Shown here: in pieces, positions 25,042-33,192 of the stretch | Position numbering within the stretch: the stretch's first letter is position 1 | How the letters are laid out: each line of letters begins with the position of its first letter | Origin: Actinomycetes bacterium | GTDB taxonomy: Bacteria; Actinomycetota; Acidimicrobiia; Acidimicrobiales; RAAP-2 | Assembly (NCBI GenBank): GCA_021806045.1 | Contig: JAJZDI010000013.1 | Span: forward strand, 1-64,000 | Length of the DNA stretch: 64,000 nucleotides | Direction of reading: 5' to 3' | Notes under the pieces: generated by a model | Databases searched by the model: none | Seen by the model: the letters and a program-made list of their open reading frames with translations, nothing else | What the model was told of the DNA's origin: nothing | Made by a program: the position numbers and the translations under genes

Positions 25042-25964
25042 CAGCGCCGCCAGGAGGCGGCGTAGGTGCCGTGGTGGTCGACTACGAGTCCGGCCCGTTG
25101 CTCGCCGCGTGCGTCGACAGTCTGCTGGCCGATGGCGTAACCCGGGTAGTCGTGGTCGACAACGGGTCGGCCGACGGGCCACCCGGCGGGCTCGACCGGG
25201 CCGATCCCCGGGTCGAGGTGGTCCGCCCCGGGCGCAACGTCGGCTACGGCAGCGCGGCCAACCGGGGCGCGGCGGTCGTGGGCGGGGAGCTGTTCCTCGT
25301 GTGCAACCCGGACCTCCGGGTCGTGCCGGGGACGGTGCGGGCGCTCGAGGACGCAGCGCTCGCCGACCCGTCGGTCGCCGTCGTCGGACCGGTGGTCCGC
25401 AACCCGGACGGCACCCGGTACCCGTCGGCCCGCCGGTTCCCGTCGTTGGTGGACGCGGCCGGGCACGCCGTCCTCGGCCGCCTCCGCCCCGGCAACCCCT
25501 TCACCCGGCGCTACCACGGTGCATCGGCCGCCGGCTCGGACCATCCGCCCGGGGCCGTGGTGCCCTCGGACTGGGTGTCGGGAGCCTTCATGGCCGTGCG
25601 CCGCCAGGCGTTCGAACAGGTCGGTGGGTTCGACGAGGGGTACTTCATGTACGCGGAGGACATGGACCTCTGCTGGCGCCTGCGCCAGGCGGGCTGGTCC
25701 GTGGTCTGGACGGGCGCGGGCGAGGTCGTCCACGTCCAGGGCGCGTCCACGGCACGGCACCCCTGGCGGATGCTGGTCGAGCACCACCGTTCGGCACTGC
25801 GCTTCGCCGCCCGGTCGTCGTCCGGATGGCGCCGCCTCACCCTGCCGGTGGTCGCCGTCGTGCTCGGGCTGCGGCTCCTGGCAGCTGCGGCAGGTGCAGC
25901 GGTGGCCGGCGTTCCACGTGGTGGTTCGCCAGGCGCTAGGGTCTCCCCCGATCATGGCAGCTGA
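25038..25964 (+). CDS. GT2 family glycosyltransferase (rhamnosyltransferase-like)
   Basis: 308 residues. GT-A core: VVDYESGPLLAACVDSLL, VVVDNGSADG, NVGYGSAANRGA, LVCNPDLRV, SGAFMAVRRQAFEQVGGFDEGYFMYAEDMDLCWRLRQAGW. The YAEDxDLCWR block is typical of WbbL-type rhamnosyltransferases, and dTDP-rhamnose genes lie just upstream. A hydrophobic segment near the C-terminus (LPVVAVVLGLRLLAAAAGAAVAG) may tether it. GTG 25038 is set by the GTGA overlap. Confidence 0.85.
   Translation: MTAPPGGGVGAVVVDYESGPLLAACVDSLLADGVTRVVVVDNGSADGPPGGLDRADPRVEVVRPGRNVGYGSAANRGAAVVGGELFLVCNPDLRVVPGTVRALEDAALADPSVAVVGPVVRNPDGTRYPSARRFPSLVDAAGHAVLGRLRPGNPFTRRYHGASAAGSDHPPGAVVPSDWVSGAFMAVRRQAFEQVGGFDEGYFMYAEDMDLCWRLRQAGWSVVWTGAGEVVHVQGASTARHPWRMLVEHHRSALRFAARSSSGWRRLTLPVVAVVLGLRLLAAAAGAAVAGVPRGGSPGARVSPDHGS
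25937..25942 (+). promoter_or_regulatory. -10 box TAGGGT inside the end of the GT2 gene
   Basis: 11 nt before ATG 25954; could start a separate, nearly leaderless transcript for the rest of the cluster. Confidence 0.35.
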
Positions 25965-26733
25965 CCAGACGGGCAAGTGGGTGGCGCGGGCGGCGTCCAC
26001 CGGCGGTGGGCGGACCTATCGCGGCCAGGCGCCGGTCAACTGGTACGCCAGCCTGGTGCTGATCGTCCTCGTCGGGCTCGGCCTGGTCGCCTACAGCCGC
26101 TACGAGCGGACGCACTCGACGGCGTCGTCCGCCGGCCCACCGACGGTGGGGACGGTCTGGCACGCGGCGCTCGGCATCGACATCTGCGGCAAGATCGAGC
26201 CCAACCTCCCAGCTACGCCGACGTCGTCGACCGGCGGGTTCACGACGGACGGGACCGGGGTCGTCACCGTCGCCCCGACGACCGCCTCCCAGGCGGGAGG
26301 CAACGCCGTTCTCGGCAAGTTCGTCTCCGGGGTGCACGGCCTGGTCCTCACCTCCAACTCGCTCGGGTACCCCGGGCAGGGGACCCACACCGACGGGCAG
26401 CGGTGCCCCAAGGGCACGCCTGATGCGGGCAAGACGGGCGTCGTCTCGGTGGTGCAGTGGGCGAACTTCACGGTGAAGAAGGGATCGCCTGTGGGCGGCG
26501 ATCCCCGCCAGCTCCGCTTCTCGGACGGGCAGATGATCACCCTCGCCTTCCTCCCCACCTCGGTCAGCGTGCCGAAGCCGCCCGCCTCGACCATCACCGC
26601 GCTCATCAAGGCGACGGAGTCGTCGTCGACGACGGCGACCACGGTGCCGGTCACGCCTTCGACCGCTGTCACCCCGGCGACCACCGCCACCACTGCACCC
26701 GCGACCAAGACGACGACCGCCCCGGCGAAGTGA
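25954..26733 (+). CDS. single-pass membrane protein of unknown function
   Basis: 259 residues, not recognised. A short basic cytoplasmic N-terminus is followed by one membrane helix (WYASLVLIVLVGLGLVAY), an exported region with a Cys pair (DICGK, QRCPKG), and a Ser/Thr/Ala tail of TTA/PATT type. It overlaps the preceding GT2 gene by 11 bp and the next gene by GTGA, so it belongs to the cluster. A role in surface-glycan assembly is inference from position only. Confidence 0.7.
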   Translation: MAADQTGKWVARAASTGGGRTYRGQAPVNWYASLVLIVLVGLGLVAYSRYERTHSTASSAGPPTVGTVWHAALGIDICGKIEPNLPATPTSSTGGFTTDGTGVVTVAPTTASQAGGNAVLGKFVSGVHGLVLTSNSLGYPGQGTHTDGQRCPKGTPDAGKTGVVSVVQWANFTVKKGSPVGGDPRQLRFSDGQMITLAFLPTSVSVPKPPASTITALIKATESSSTTATTVPVTPSTAVTPATTATTAPATKTTTAPAK

Positions 26734-27836
26734 AGGCGGTCGTCCTCGTCGGCGGTGAGGGGACGCGCCTGCGGCCCCTCACCCTCACCACGCCGAAGCA
26801 GATGCTCCCGGTGGTGGAGGAGCCGATGATCGAGCGAGTGGTTGCCCACCTGCACGCCCACGGCGTCGACGAAGCGGTGCTTTCGCTCGGCTACCGACCC
26901 GACGCCTTCATCGACGCCTACCCTGACGGCCGGATCGCCGGCGTGGCGGTCGCCTACGCCGTCGAGCCCTCACCGCTCGACACGGCGGGCGCCATCCGGT
27001 TCGCGGCCACCGACGCCAGGATCGACGAGACGTTCCTCGTGGTGAACGGCGACGTCCTCACCGACCTGGACATCGGGGCGCTGGTGTCCTTCCACCGCGA
27101 ACGCGGTGCGGAGGCGACCATCGCCCTCACACCCGTGGAGGACCCGTCGGCGTTCGGCGTGGTGCCCACCGACGAGCGGGGGCGGGTCGAGGCCTTCATC
27201 GAGAAGCCGCCGCGTGACGAGGCGCCCACCAACCTCATCAATGCGGGGACCTACGTGCTCGAGCCGTCGGTGCTGGAGCGGATCGACGCCGACCGGCGCG
27301 TGTCGATCGAGCGCGAGACGTTCCCGGCGCTGGTGGCGGCCGGCACCCTGTACGCCAAGGGGTCCGACGCCTACTGGCTGGACACGGGGACGCCGGCCGC
27401 CTACGTGCGTGCCCACCTCGACCTGGTGCTGGGCCGCCGGCCGGGCGTGCCGGCGCCCGGTGCCGAACGCGATGCCTCCCTCGGCGAGGGCGTGTGGAGG
27501 ATCGACGACGTCAGCGTGGCCGGAGACGGCGACCGCGCCGCCAGGGTGCGCGACGCGCTGCTCGGGGCCGGTGCCCACGTGGGGGAGGCCGCCCTGGTGG
27601 AGCGCTCCGTCGTCGGTTCCGGCGCCGTGGTGGAGGAGGGCGCCACCGTCACGGGGTCGGTGCTGCTGCCCGGGTGCAGGGTGGCGGCCAGTGCCACCGT
27701 CGAGGACTCGATCGTGGGACCGGGAGCCACCATCGGCCAGCGGTGCACGATCCAGGCGCTCTCCGTCATCGGCGCCGGTGCGGTGACGGCGTCGGGTTCC
27801 GTACTCGACGGCGAGCGGGTCCCGGCGGGGGGCTGA
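26730..27836 (+). CDS. sugar-phosphate nucleotidyltransferase (mannose-1-phosphate guanylyltransferase-like)
   Basis: 368 residues. N-terminal nucleotidyltransferase: VLVGGEGTRLRPLTLTTPKQMLPV (signature GGxGTRLxPLT), LVVNGDVLTD, FIEKPPRDEAPTNLINAGTYV. The C-terminus carries hexapeptide repeats (SVVGSGAVVEEGATVTGSVLLPG), as in GDP-mannose pyrophosphorylases of the actinobacterial ManC/Rv3264c type. It probably makes GDP-mannose from the product of the phosphomannomutase at 48 kb, though glucose-1-phosphate with UTP or dTTP cannot be excluded. GTG 26730 is set by overlap. Confidence 0.85.
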   Translation: MKAVVLVGGEGTRLRPLTLTTPKQMLPVVEEPMIERVVAHLHAHGVDEAVLSLGYRPDAFIDAYPDGRIAGVAVAYAVEPSPLDTAGAIRFAATDARIDETFLVVNGDVLTDLDIGALVSFHRERGAEATIALTPVEDPSAFGVVPTDERGRVEAFIEKPPRDEAPTNLINAGTYVLEPSVLERIDADRRVSIERETFPALVAAGTLYAKGSDAYWLDTGTPAAYVRAHLDLVLGRRPGVPAPGAERDASLGEGVWRIDDVSVAGDGDRAARVRDALLGAGAHVGEAALVERSVVGSGAVVEEGATVTGSVLLPGCRVAASATVEDSIVGPGATIGQRCTIQALSVIGAGAVTASGSVLDGERVPAGG

Positions 27837-27838
27837 CG

Positions 27839-28795
27839 GTGCGGGCGCTGGTGACCGGCGGCGCGGGCTTCATCGGCTCGACGCTCGTCGACCGGCTCCT
27901 GGCCGAGGGGCACGAGGTCGACGTGATCGACGACCTGTCGACCGGCACGCTGGCCAACCTGACCGACGCCCGGGCCACGGCGGGGGGGAGGCTCACCTTC
28001 CACCACGTGGACGTGCGCAGCGAGGCATGCACGGAGCTGATCGTCCGGCGCCGTCCCGAAGTGGTCTTCCACCTGGCCGCCCAGGCCGACGTCCGTGTGT
28101 CAGTGGCCGATCCCGTGCTCGACGCCGAGGTGAACGTCATCGGCACCCTCCGGGTGCTCGAGGGGGCCCGCGTCGCTGGCAGCGAGCGGGTGGTGTTCGC
28201 GGCGAGCGGTGGGACCCTCTACGGCGATGCCGATCCGGCGTCGCTGCCGCTGCGGGAGGCGGAGCCGCACCGGCCCCTCTCCCCGTACGGGGTGTCGAAG
28301 AAGGCGGCCATCGACTACCTGGTGGCCTACCGGGAGCTCCACGCGCTCGAGTTCGTCGCACTGGCCCTCGCCAACGTCTACGGACCGCGCCAGGACCCGC
28401 ACGGGGAGGCGGGTGTGGTGGCCATCTTCGCCGAGCGCCTGGTCGCCGGCGAGCCGGTGATCATCTTCGGCGACGGGAGCCAGACCCGTGACTTCGTGTA
28501 CGTCGACGACGTGGTGGACGCGTTCGTGCGGGCCGCGTCACGTTCGGGCGGGCTGGTGTGCAACATCGGCACCGGCCGCGAGACGTCGGTGAACGACCTG
28601 TTCGCGGCCATCGCCGGGCACGTGGGGACGGGTGCCGTCCCCGAGCACGCGCCGGCTCGGCCCGGCGAGCTCCTCAGGAACGCGCTGGACCCGGGCCGGG
28701 CCGGGATCCAACTCGGCTGGTCCCCCTGGACCACGCTGGACGACGGGACCGCTGCGGTGGTGGCAGCTGTGCGCGCCAATCGGGCCGACGGCTGA
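27839..28795 (+). CDS. NAD-dependent sugar epimerase (UDP-glucose 4-epimerase-like)
   Basis: 318 residues. GGAGFIGSTLVDRLL, DDLSTGTLANLTDA, FHLAAQADVRVSVADPVLDAEVNVIGT, SGGTLYGDADP, SPYGVSKKAAIDYL (Tyr/Lys), NVYGPRQDPHGEAGVV and DFVYVDDVVDAF are GalE-like. It would epimerize a UDP-hexose at C4; specificity is not readable. GTG 27839 follows the previous stop by 2 bp; it is the last gene of the run. Confidence 0.82.
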   Translation: MRALVTGGAGFIGSTLVDRLLAEGHEVDVIDDLSTGTLANLTDARATAGGRLTFHHVDVRSEACTELIVRRRPEVVFHLAAQADVRVSVADPVLDAEVNVIGTLRVLEGARVAGSERVVFAASGGTLYGDADPASLPLREAEPHRPLSPYGVSKKAAIDYLVAYRELHALEFVALALANVYGPRQDPHGEAGVVAIFAERLVAGEPVIIFGDGSQTRDFVYVDDVVDAFVRAASRSGGLVCNIGTGRETSVNDLFAAIAGHVGTGAVPEHAPARPGELLRNALDPGRAGIQLGWSPWTTLDDGTAAVVAAVRANRADG

Positions 28796-28816
28796 GCGGG
28801 ACCGGTGCCGGCCGCC

Positions 28817-28822
28817 TAGGGT
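28817..28822 (+). promoter_or_regulatory. -10 box TAGGGT before the FKBP gene
   Basis: 6 nt before ATG 28829. Confidence 0.5.
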
Positions 28823-28828
28823 CGGGGA

Positions 28829-29206
28829 ATGACCGAACGAACGAAGCCCGTCATCGCCGTCCCTGCCGGGGAACCACCCGTCGAGCTGGTGGTCGAGGAC
28901 CTCGAGGTCGGTGACGGCGACGGCGCCACCGCCGGTTCGAGGGTGCAGGTCCACTATTCGGGCGTGGCGTGGTCGTCGGGGCAGGAGTTTGACTCGTCGT
29001 GGGACCGGGGGGAGCCGTTCGCCTTCCCCCTCGGGGCCGGCCACGTCATCCCCGGGTGGGACCAGGGCGTGGCCGGCATGCGGGTGGGCGGCCGCCGGCG
29101 CCTGACCATCCCGCCGGACCTCGCCTACGGCTCCCGGGGCGCCGGCGGGGTCATCGCCCCCGGCGAGACCCTCGTCTTCGTGGTCGACCTGCTCGCCGTG
29201 AGCTGA
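28829..29206 (+). CDS. FKBP-type peptidyl-prolyl cis-trans isomerase
   Basis: 125 residues, a single FKBP domain with no signal peptide: VQVHYSGVAWSSGQEFDSSWDRGEPFAFPLGAGHVIPGWDQGVAGMRVGGRRRLTIPPDLAYG, the complete family core. A cytoplasmic folding helper. Convergent with cofE, 26 bp apart. Confidence 0.93.
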   Translation: MTERTKPVIAVPAGEPPVELVVEDLEVGDGDGATAGSRVQVHYSGVAWSSGQEFDSSWDRGEPFAFPLGAGHVIPGWDQGVAGMRVGGRRRLTIPPDLAYGSRGAGGVIAPGETLVFVVDLLAVS

Positions 29207-29232
29207 GGGGGCCCGGGCACCCGCCCGCCCCG

Positions 29233-29952
29233 TTACCGGAACAGGTCCTCCCCGGGCGGCCGGACGATCTCGGCTGCCACCGAGGCGGGCCGGAGCCACG
29301 TGGGGTCGAGGCCGCGGACGATGGCAGCGGGAACGCCCGACGCCTTGCCCATGACCAGCTCGGCGGCGCCGGCGATCTCGTCGGCCACGCACACCTCGGT
29401 CGCCTCGAGCACCCGCCCGTTGGCGTCGGCCGTACCCCGCAGGTCGACCACGCCGGCTACGCCGGCGGCACCGATGGCCACGTCGGTGACCCCCCGGCGC
29501 CACGTGCGGCCGAAGGTGTCGGAGATGACGACGCCCACCGACACCCCGGCCAGGCGGCCGATGCCGGCCCGCAGGCGGCGGGCGGAGCGGTCGGGGTCGA
29601 CCGGGAGCAGCGCGGCTGTCCCCCCGTCCACGTTGGACAGGTCGATCCCGGCGTTTGCGCAGATGAAGCCATGGGCCGTCTCGGTGATGGCCAGGTCCCC
29701 CCGCCGGCGCAGCACCCGGCGGGACTCGCCCTCGACCAGTCGCCGCTTGGCCGCCGGATCGGCGTGGTCGAGGGGGACGATCCTCCCCTCGGCCTTGGAC
29801 ACCACCTTCTGGGTGACCACGATCACGTCGCCGTCGTGCAGCGGCTCCCGGCCGGTGGTGGCCTCCACCAGTGCCGCGGCCAGGTCGTCGCCGGGCCGTA
29901 TCTCGCCGATACCGGCGACGGGGAGGACGGAGAGCGCTCCCGGCACCGTCAC
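29233..29952 (-). CDS. cofE: coenzyme F420:L-glutamate ligase, single-domain
   Basis: 239 residues. VPGIGEI-like start (PVAGIGEIRPGDDL), VVTQKVVSKAEGRIV, ETAHGFICANAGIDLSNVDGG, VVISDTFGRTWRRGVTDVAIGAAGV. It adds gamma-linked glutamates to F420-0. Mycobacterial FbiB carries an extra C-terminal FMN nitroreductase domain; here only the ligase part exists. GTG 29952 overlaps the fbiA stop (GTGA). Confidence 0.9.
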   Translation of the reverse strand: MTVPGALSVLPVAGIGEIRPGDDLAAALVEATTGREPLHDGDVIVVTQKVVSKAEGRIVPLDHADPAAKRRLVEGESRRVLRRRGDLAITETAHGFICANAGIDLSNVDGGTAALLPVDPDRSARRLRAGIGRLAGVSVGVVISDTFGRTWRRGVTDVAIGAAGVAGVVDLRGTADANGRVLEATEVCVADEIAGAAELVMGKASGVPAAIVRGLDPTWLRPASVAAEIVRPPGEDLFR

Positions 29953-30881
29953 CGGCTCCCTACCGCGGCCAGCGCCGTCTCCGACAGCCTGGCCGCCGCG
30001 TCCACGGTCGTCATGACGGTCGGGGCGACGTGGCACCGGACACCGGCGGCCTCGACGTCGGGGGCGTCAGAGGCGTCGGTCTCGTCGATGACCAGCGTCC
30101 CCATCCACGGTGCGTAGCCGCGGGCGATGCCAGCAGACGACGCCTCCCCACCCAGCTCGACCATCATGCGGTCGGCAGGGCCCTTCAGCGCGGCGCCGCC
30201 GACCAGTGGCGAGATGCCGACGACGCTCTCGCGGCGGTGCCGGAGCACGTCGAGCACACCTGGGACGGCCAGCAGCGGCCCGATGGAGACGACCGGGTTC
30301 GACGGGCAGACGACGATGGTGTCGGCCGAGGCCAGGGCGTCGAGGACGGCCGGGCCGGGCCGGGCCGCCCCGGCACCGTCGAACCGGACTCCGCTGACGG
30401 GCACGGCGTGCCGCAGGCGCACGAAGTAGTCCTGGAACGGGACCTCGTCACCGTCCCGCAGGCGCACCATGGTGCGGAGCCGGTCGTCGGTCACCGGGAG
30501 CAGCCGGGGGCCGACGCCGAACGAGCGGCACAGCTCGGCCGTCACCTCGGTGAGGGTCGCTCCCGTGGCCAGCCGCTCGGTACGGAGGAAGTGGGTGGCG
30601 AGGTCCGTGTCACCGAGGCGGAACCAGGTGGGCCCACCCAGTTCCTCGAGGGCGTCCATGACCGTCCACGTCTCGCCGGCGAGGCCCCAGCCCCGACCGT
30701 CATCGACCCGCCCCGCCAGGGTGTACATGACGGTGTCGAGGTCCGGAGAGACGTGCAGGCCGAAGCGCTCGGTGTCGTCGCCGGTGTTGACGACGGCGGT
30801 GATCGACGCCCCGCCGACGGCTCGTTCCATGCCCCGCAGCAGGCGCGCGGCACCCACACCTCCGCAGAGAGCGACGATCAT
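29949..30881 (-). CDS. fbiA: 2-phospho-L-lactate/phosphoenolpyruvate transferase (F420-0 synthase)
   Basis: 310 residues. CGGVGAARLLRGM, TAVVNTGDDTERFGLHVSPDLDTVMYTLAG, DDRLRTMVRLRDGDEVPFQDYFVRLRH and CPSNPVVSIGPLLAVPG are CofD/FbiA signatures. It transfers the phospho-lactyl or phosphoenolpyruvyl unit to Fo in F420 synthesis. FbiC and FbiD are not in the window. ATG 30881 lies 6 nt behind TAGCCT. Confidence 0.92.
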   Translation of the reverse strand: MIVALCGGVGAARLLRGMERAVGGASITAVVNTGDDTERFGLHVSPDLDTVMYTLAGRVDDGRGWGLAGETWTVMDALEELGGPTWFRLGDTDLATHFLRTERLATGATLTEVTAELCRSFGVGPRLLPVTDDRLRTMVRLRDGDEVPFQDYFVRLRHAVPVSGVRFDGAGAARPGPAVLDALASADTIVVCPSNPVVSIGPLLAVPGVLDVLRHRRESVVGISPLVGGAALKGPADRMMVELGGEASSAGIARGYAPWMGTLVIDETDASDAPDVEAAGVRCHVAPTVMTTVDAAARLSETALAAVGSR

Positions 30882-30887
30882 GTCGGC

Positions 30888-30893
30888 AGGCTA
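30888..30893 (-). promoter_or_regulatory. -10 box TAGCCT for fbiA-cofE
   Basis: 6 nt before ATG 30881, reading leftward. Confidence 0.5.
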
Positions 30894-30934
30894 CCGGGAC
30901 AGCCCCGGCTCCGGCATGTGCAAGGCTCCTTGCC

Positions 30935-32092
30935 GTGTCGGGCCCCTCTGTGCCGGTGACGGTCGCCGTGGATGCCACCCCGCTGCTCGGGACTCCCACC
31001 GGGGTGGGGGTGTTCTGCGCCGGCGCCCTGGCCGGGTTGGCGAGGCGCACGGATGTGGCCGTCGACGCCTTCGCCGTCAGCTGGCGCCGGCGGGAGGGGA
31101 TCGCCGCCCGGGTGCCGGCGGGGGTCGGGACGGGCCAGCGCCCCATGCCGGCACGCCCGCTCCATGCCGCGTGGTCGCATGTATCGGTGCCGCCCGTGGA
31201 GTGGTTCGTGGGTCGGCACGACGTCGTCCACGGCACCAATTTCGTCGTCCCCCCCACCCGCCGGGCGGGACGGGTCGTCACCGTGCACGACCTCACCGTG
31301 GTGCGGTTCCCGGAGCTGTGCGACCGCTCGACGGCCGGGTACCCCGCGCTCGTGCGCCGGGCCGTGGCCGAGGGGGCGTGGGTCCACACCCCGTCCGAGT
31401 TCGTGGCCGGCGAGGTGGTCGAGCACTTCGGCGCCGACCCGGGCCGGGTGCGGGCCGTGCACCACGGGGTGCCGCTGCTACCAGCCCCCACGGGGGATGC
31501 GCCCCCCCTCCCGCCGGGCACCGGTCGGGCGGTGGTGGCGGTGGGGACGATCGAGCCCCGCAAGGACTACCCGACTCTCCTGGCCGCGTTCGGCGAGCTG
31601 GTCGCCGATGCCGCCAACCGCGATGTCGCCCTGGTCATCGTGGGCGCGCCCGGTTGGGGGAGCGACGCGTTCGACCGCTCCCTCGGGACCCTCCCGGCCG
31701 GTGTGCGCCACCGGGTGGTGGTCACCGGCTACCTGGACGACACCGCCCTGGCCTCGGTGATCGGGCGGGCCGGCGTGCTCGCCTACCCGTCGCGCTACGA
31801 GGGATTCGGGTTCCCGCCCCTGCAGGCCATGGCCGCCGGGGTTCCGGTGGTGGCGACCCGGGCCGGTGCCGTTCCCGAGGTGGTCGGCGATGCGGCGGTC
31901 ACGGTCGATCCGCTCGACGCCGCCGGGCTGGCCGGTGCCCTGTCCCGGGTTCTCGACGGCGGTCCCGACATCGAGGCGCTGATCGCCCGGGGGCGTGCCC
32001 GTGCCGCCGCCTTCACCTGGGACGCGTGTGCCGCCGGGCTGGCCCGCCTCTACGGCGACGTGGCGGCCGAGCGGGGAGGACGCCGCCGGTGA
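30935..32092 (+). CDS. GT4 family glycosyltransferase (first of three)
   Basis: 385 residues, GT-B fold. N-terminal acceptor half: VAVDATPLLGTPTGVGVFCAGALAGLA, VVHGTNFVVPP, TVHDLTVVRFPELC. C-terminal donor half: VAVGTIEPRKDYPTLLAAF, VVTGYLDDTALASVIGRAGVLAYPSRYEGFGFPPLQAMAAGVPVV (ExG-type donor site). The TIEPRKD block is shared with mannosyl- and rhamnosyltransferases of this family. It overlaps the second GT4 gene by GTGA. GTG 30935 has a near-match AAGGCT 7 nt upstream. Confidence 0.85.
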   Translation: MSGPSVPVTVAVDATPLLGTPTGVGVFCAGALAGLARRTDVAVDAFAVSWRRREGIAARVPAGVGTGQRPMPARPLHAAWSHVSVPPVEWFVGRHDVVHGTNFVVPPTRRAGRVVTVHDLTVVRFPELCDRSTAGYPALVRRAVAEGAWVHTPSEFVAGEVVEHFGADPGRVRAVHHGVPLLPAPTGDAPPLPPGTGRAVVAVGTIEPRKDYPTLLAAFGELVADAANRDVALVIVGAPGWGSDAFDRSLGTLPAGVRHRVVVTGYLDDTALASVIGRAGVLAYPSRYEGFGFPPLQAMAAGVPVVATRAGAVPEVVGDAAVTVDPLDAAGLAGALSRVLDGGPDIEALIARGRARAAAFTWDACAAGLARLYGDVAAERGGRRR

Positions 32093-33192
32093 CCCGGTCG
32101 TGGCCGACGGTGGCCGTCGTGGTCGAGCAGCTGCGCCGCAGGGCGCCGGGAGGGATCGGCACGTACGCGTCGGGCCTGGTCGGCGGGCTCACCCGGCTGG
32201 CCGGACGCCCGGACGGCGGGCCTGCCGTGCGGTTGGTTGCCAGCCGGTGGGCGGGCTCGGGCGCCGACCCACTGGTCGCGCTCGGATGGCCGGTGGAAGC
32301 CTCCCTCCTCCCCGGGCCACTGCTGTCGCGTGCGTGGGACCGGGGCGCGCTGCGGGGGCCGCGGGGCGTCGACGTGGTCCACGCCACCTCGCTCCTGACG
32401 CCGCCCGCCGGTGGCCCGCCCCTGGTCGTCACCGTCCACGACCTGTTGTGGCGGGACCACCCCGAGGCGTACCCGGCCCGAGGTCGTGCCTGGCACGAGG
32501 CGGCACTCCGCCGGGCATTGCGGCGTGCGACCGCGTTCGTCGTGCCCTCCCGGCCGGTGGCCGACCGGCTGGCCGACGCCGGTGCCGACCCGGCCACGGT
32601 GACGGTCATCGGCCACGGCAGCGACCACCTGCCGGCACCCGACCCGGCATCGGAACGGCGCCTGCGGGAGCGGCTGGGCATCGAGGGGCCGTTCGTGCTC
32701 AGCGTGGGCACCCTCGAGCCCCGCAAGAACCTGGACCGGGTGGTCGCCGCCTACCGGTCGGTCCGCCACCGGCTGCCCGGACCCTGGCCCCTGGTGGTGG
32801 CGGGCCCCGGCGGGTGGGGCGAGGAGATCCCCGGAGGCGACGGCGTCGTCCTCGCCGGCCGGTTGGACGACGGCGAGCTGGCGGCCGCTTACCGCTGCTG
32901 CCGGCTGCTCTGCTACGTGCCGCTGGCCGAGGGCTTCGGCCTGCCCCCGCTCGAGGCGATGGCGGCCGGGGCGCCCGTGGTGGCCAGTCCCCTGCCGTCG
33001 ACCGGCGGGGCGTCCTTCGTGGTCGACCCGCTCGACGTGGTGGCGATCGCCGGCGGGCTCCTCGAGGTGGCGTCCGACGACGCCGTGCGAGCGAGGCTGA
33101 TCGAGGCCGGTCGGGCTCACGCCGCCCGCCACCGGTGGGTGGACACGGCAGCCGCTCATGCCGAGCTCTATGCGGAGGTGGCGTCCCGATGA
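32089..33192 (+). CDS. GT4 family glycosyltransferase (second of three)
   Basis: 367 residues, same GT-B layout as its neighbours: PGGIGTYASGLVGGL, DVVHATSLLTPPAGGPPLVVTVHDLLWRDHPEAYP, LSVGTLEPRKNLDRVVAAY and YVPLAEGFGLPPLEAMAAGAPVV. GTG 32089 is fixed by the GTGA overlap and a GGGGAGGA about 8 nt upstream. Sugar and acceptor are unknown; three adjacent paralogues suggest successive additions to one glycan. Confidence 0.85.
   Translation: MTRSWPTVAVVVEQLRRRAPGGIGTYASGLVGGLTRLAGRPDGGPAVRLVASRWAGSGADPLVALGWPVEASLLPGPLLSRAWDRGALRGPRGVDVVHATSLLTPPAGGPPLVVTVHDLLWRDHPEAYPARGRAWHEAALRRALRRATAFVVPSRPVADRLADAGADPATVTVIGHGSDHLPAPDPASERRLRERLGIEGPFVLSVGTLEPRKNLDRVVAAYRSVRHRLPGPWPLVVAGPGGWGEEIPGGDGVVLAGRLDDGELAAAYRCCRLLCYVPLAEGFGLPPLEAMAAGAPVVASPLPSTGGASFVVDPLDVVAIAGGLLEVASDDAVRARLIEAGRAHAARHRWVDTAAAHAELYAEVASR

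Noticed and set aside
26730-27836. CofC/FbiD guanylyltransferase of F420 synthesis
   Set aside because: Although near fbiA, the protein has the GGxGTRLxPLT sugar-nucleotidyltransferase signature and C-terminal hexapeptide repeats, which CofC lacks.
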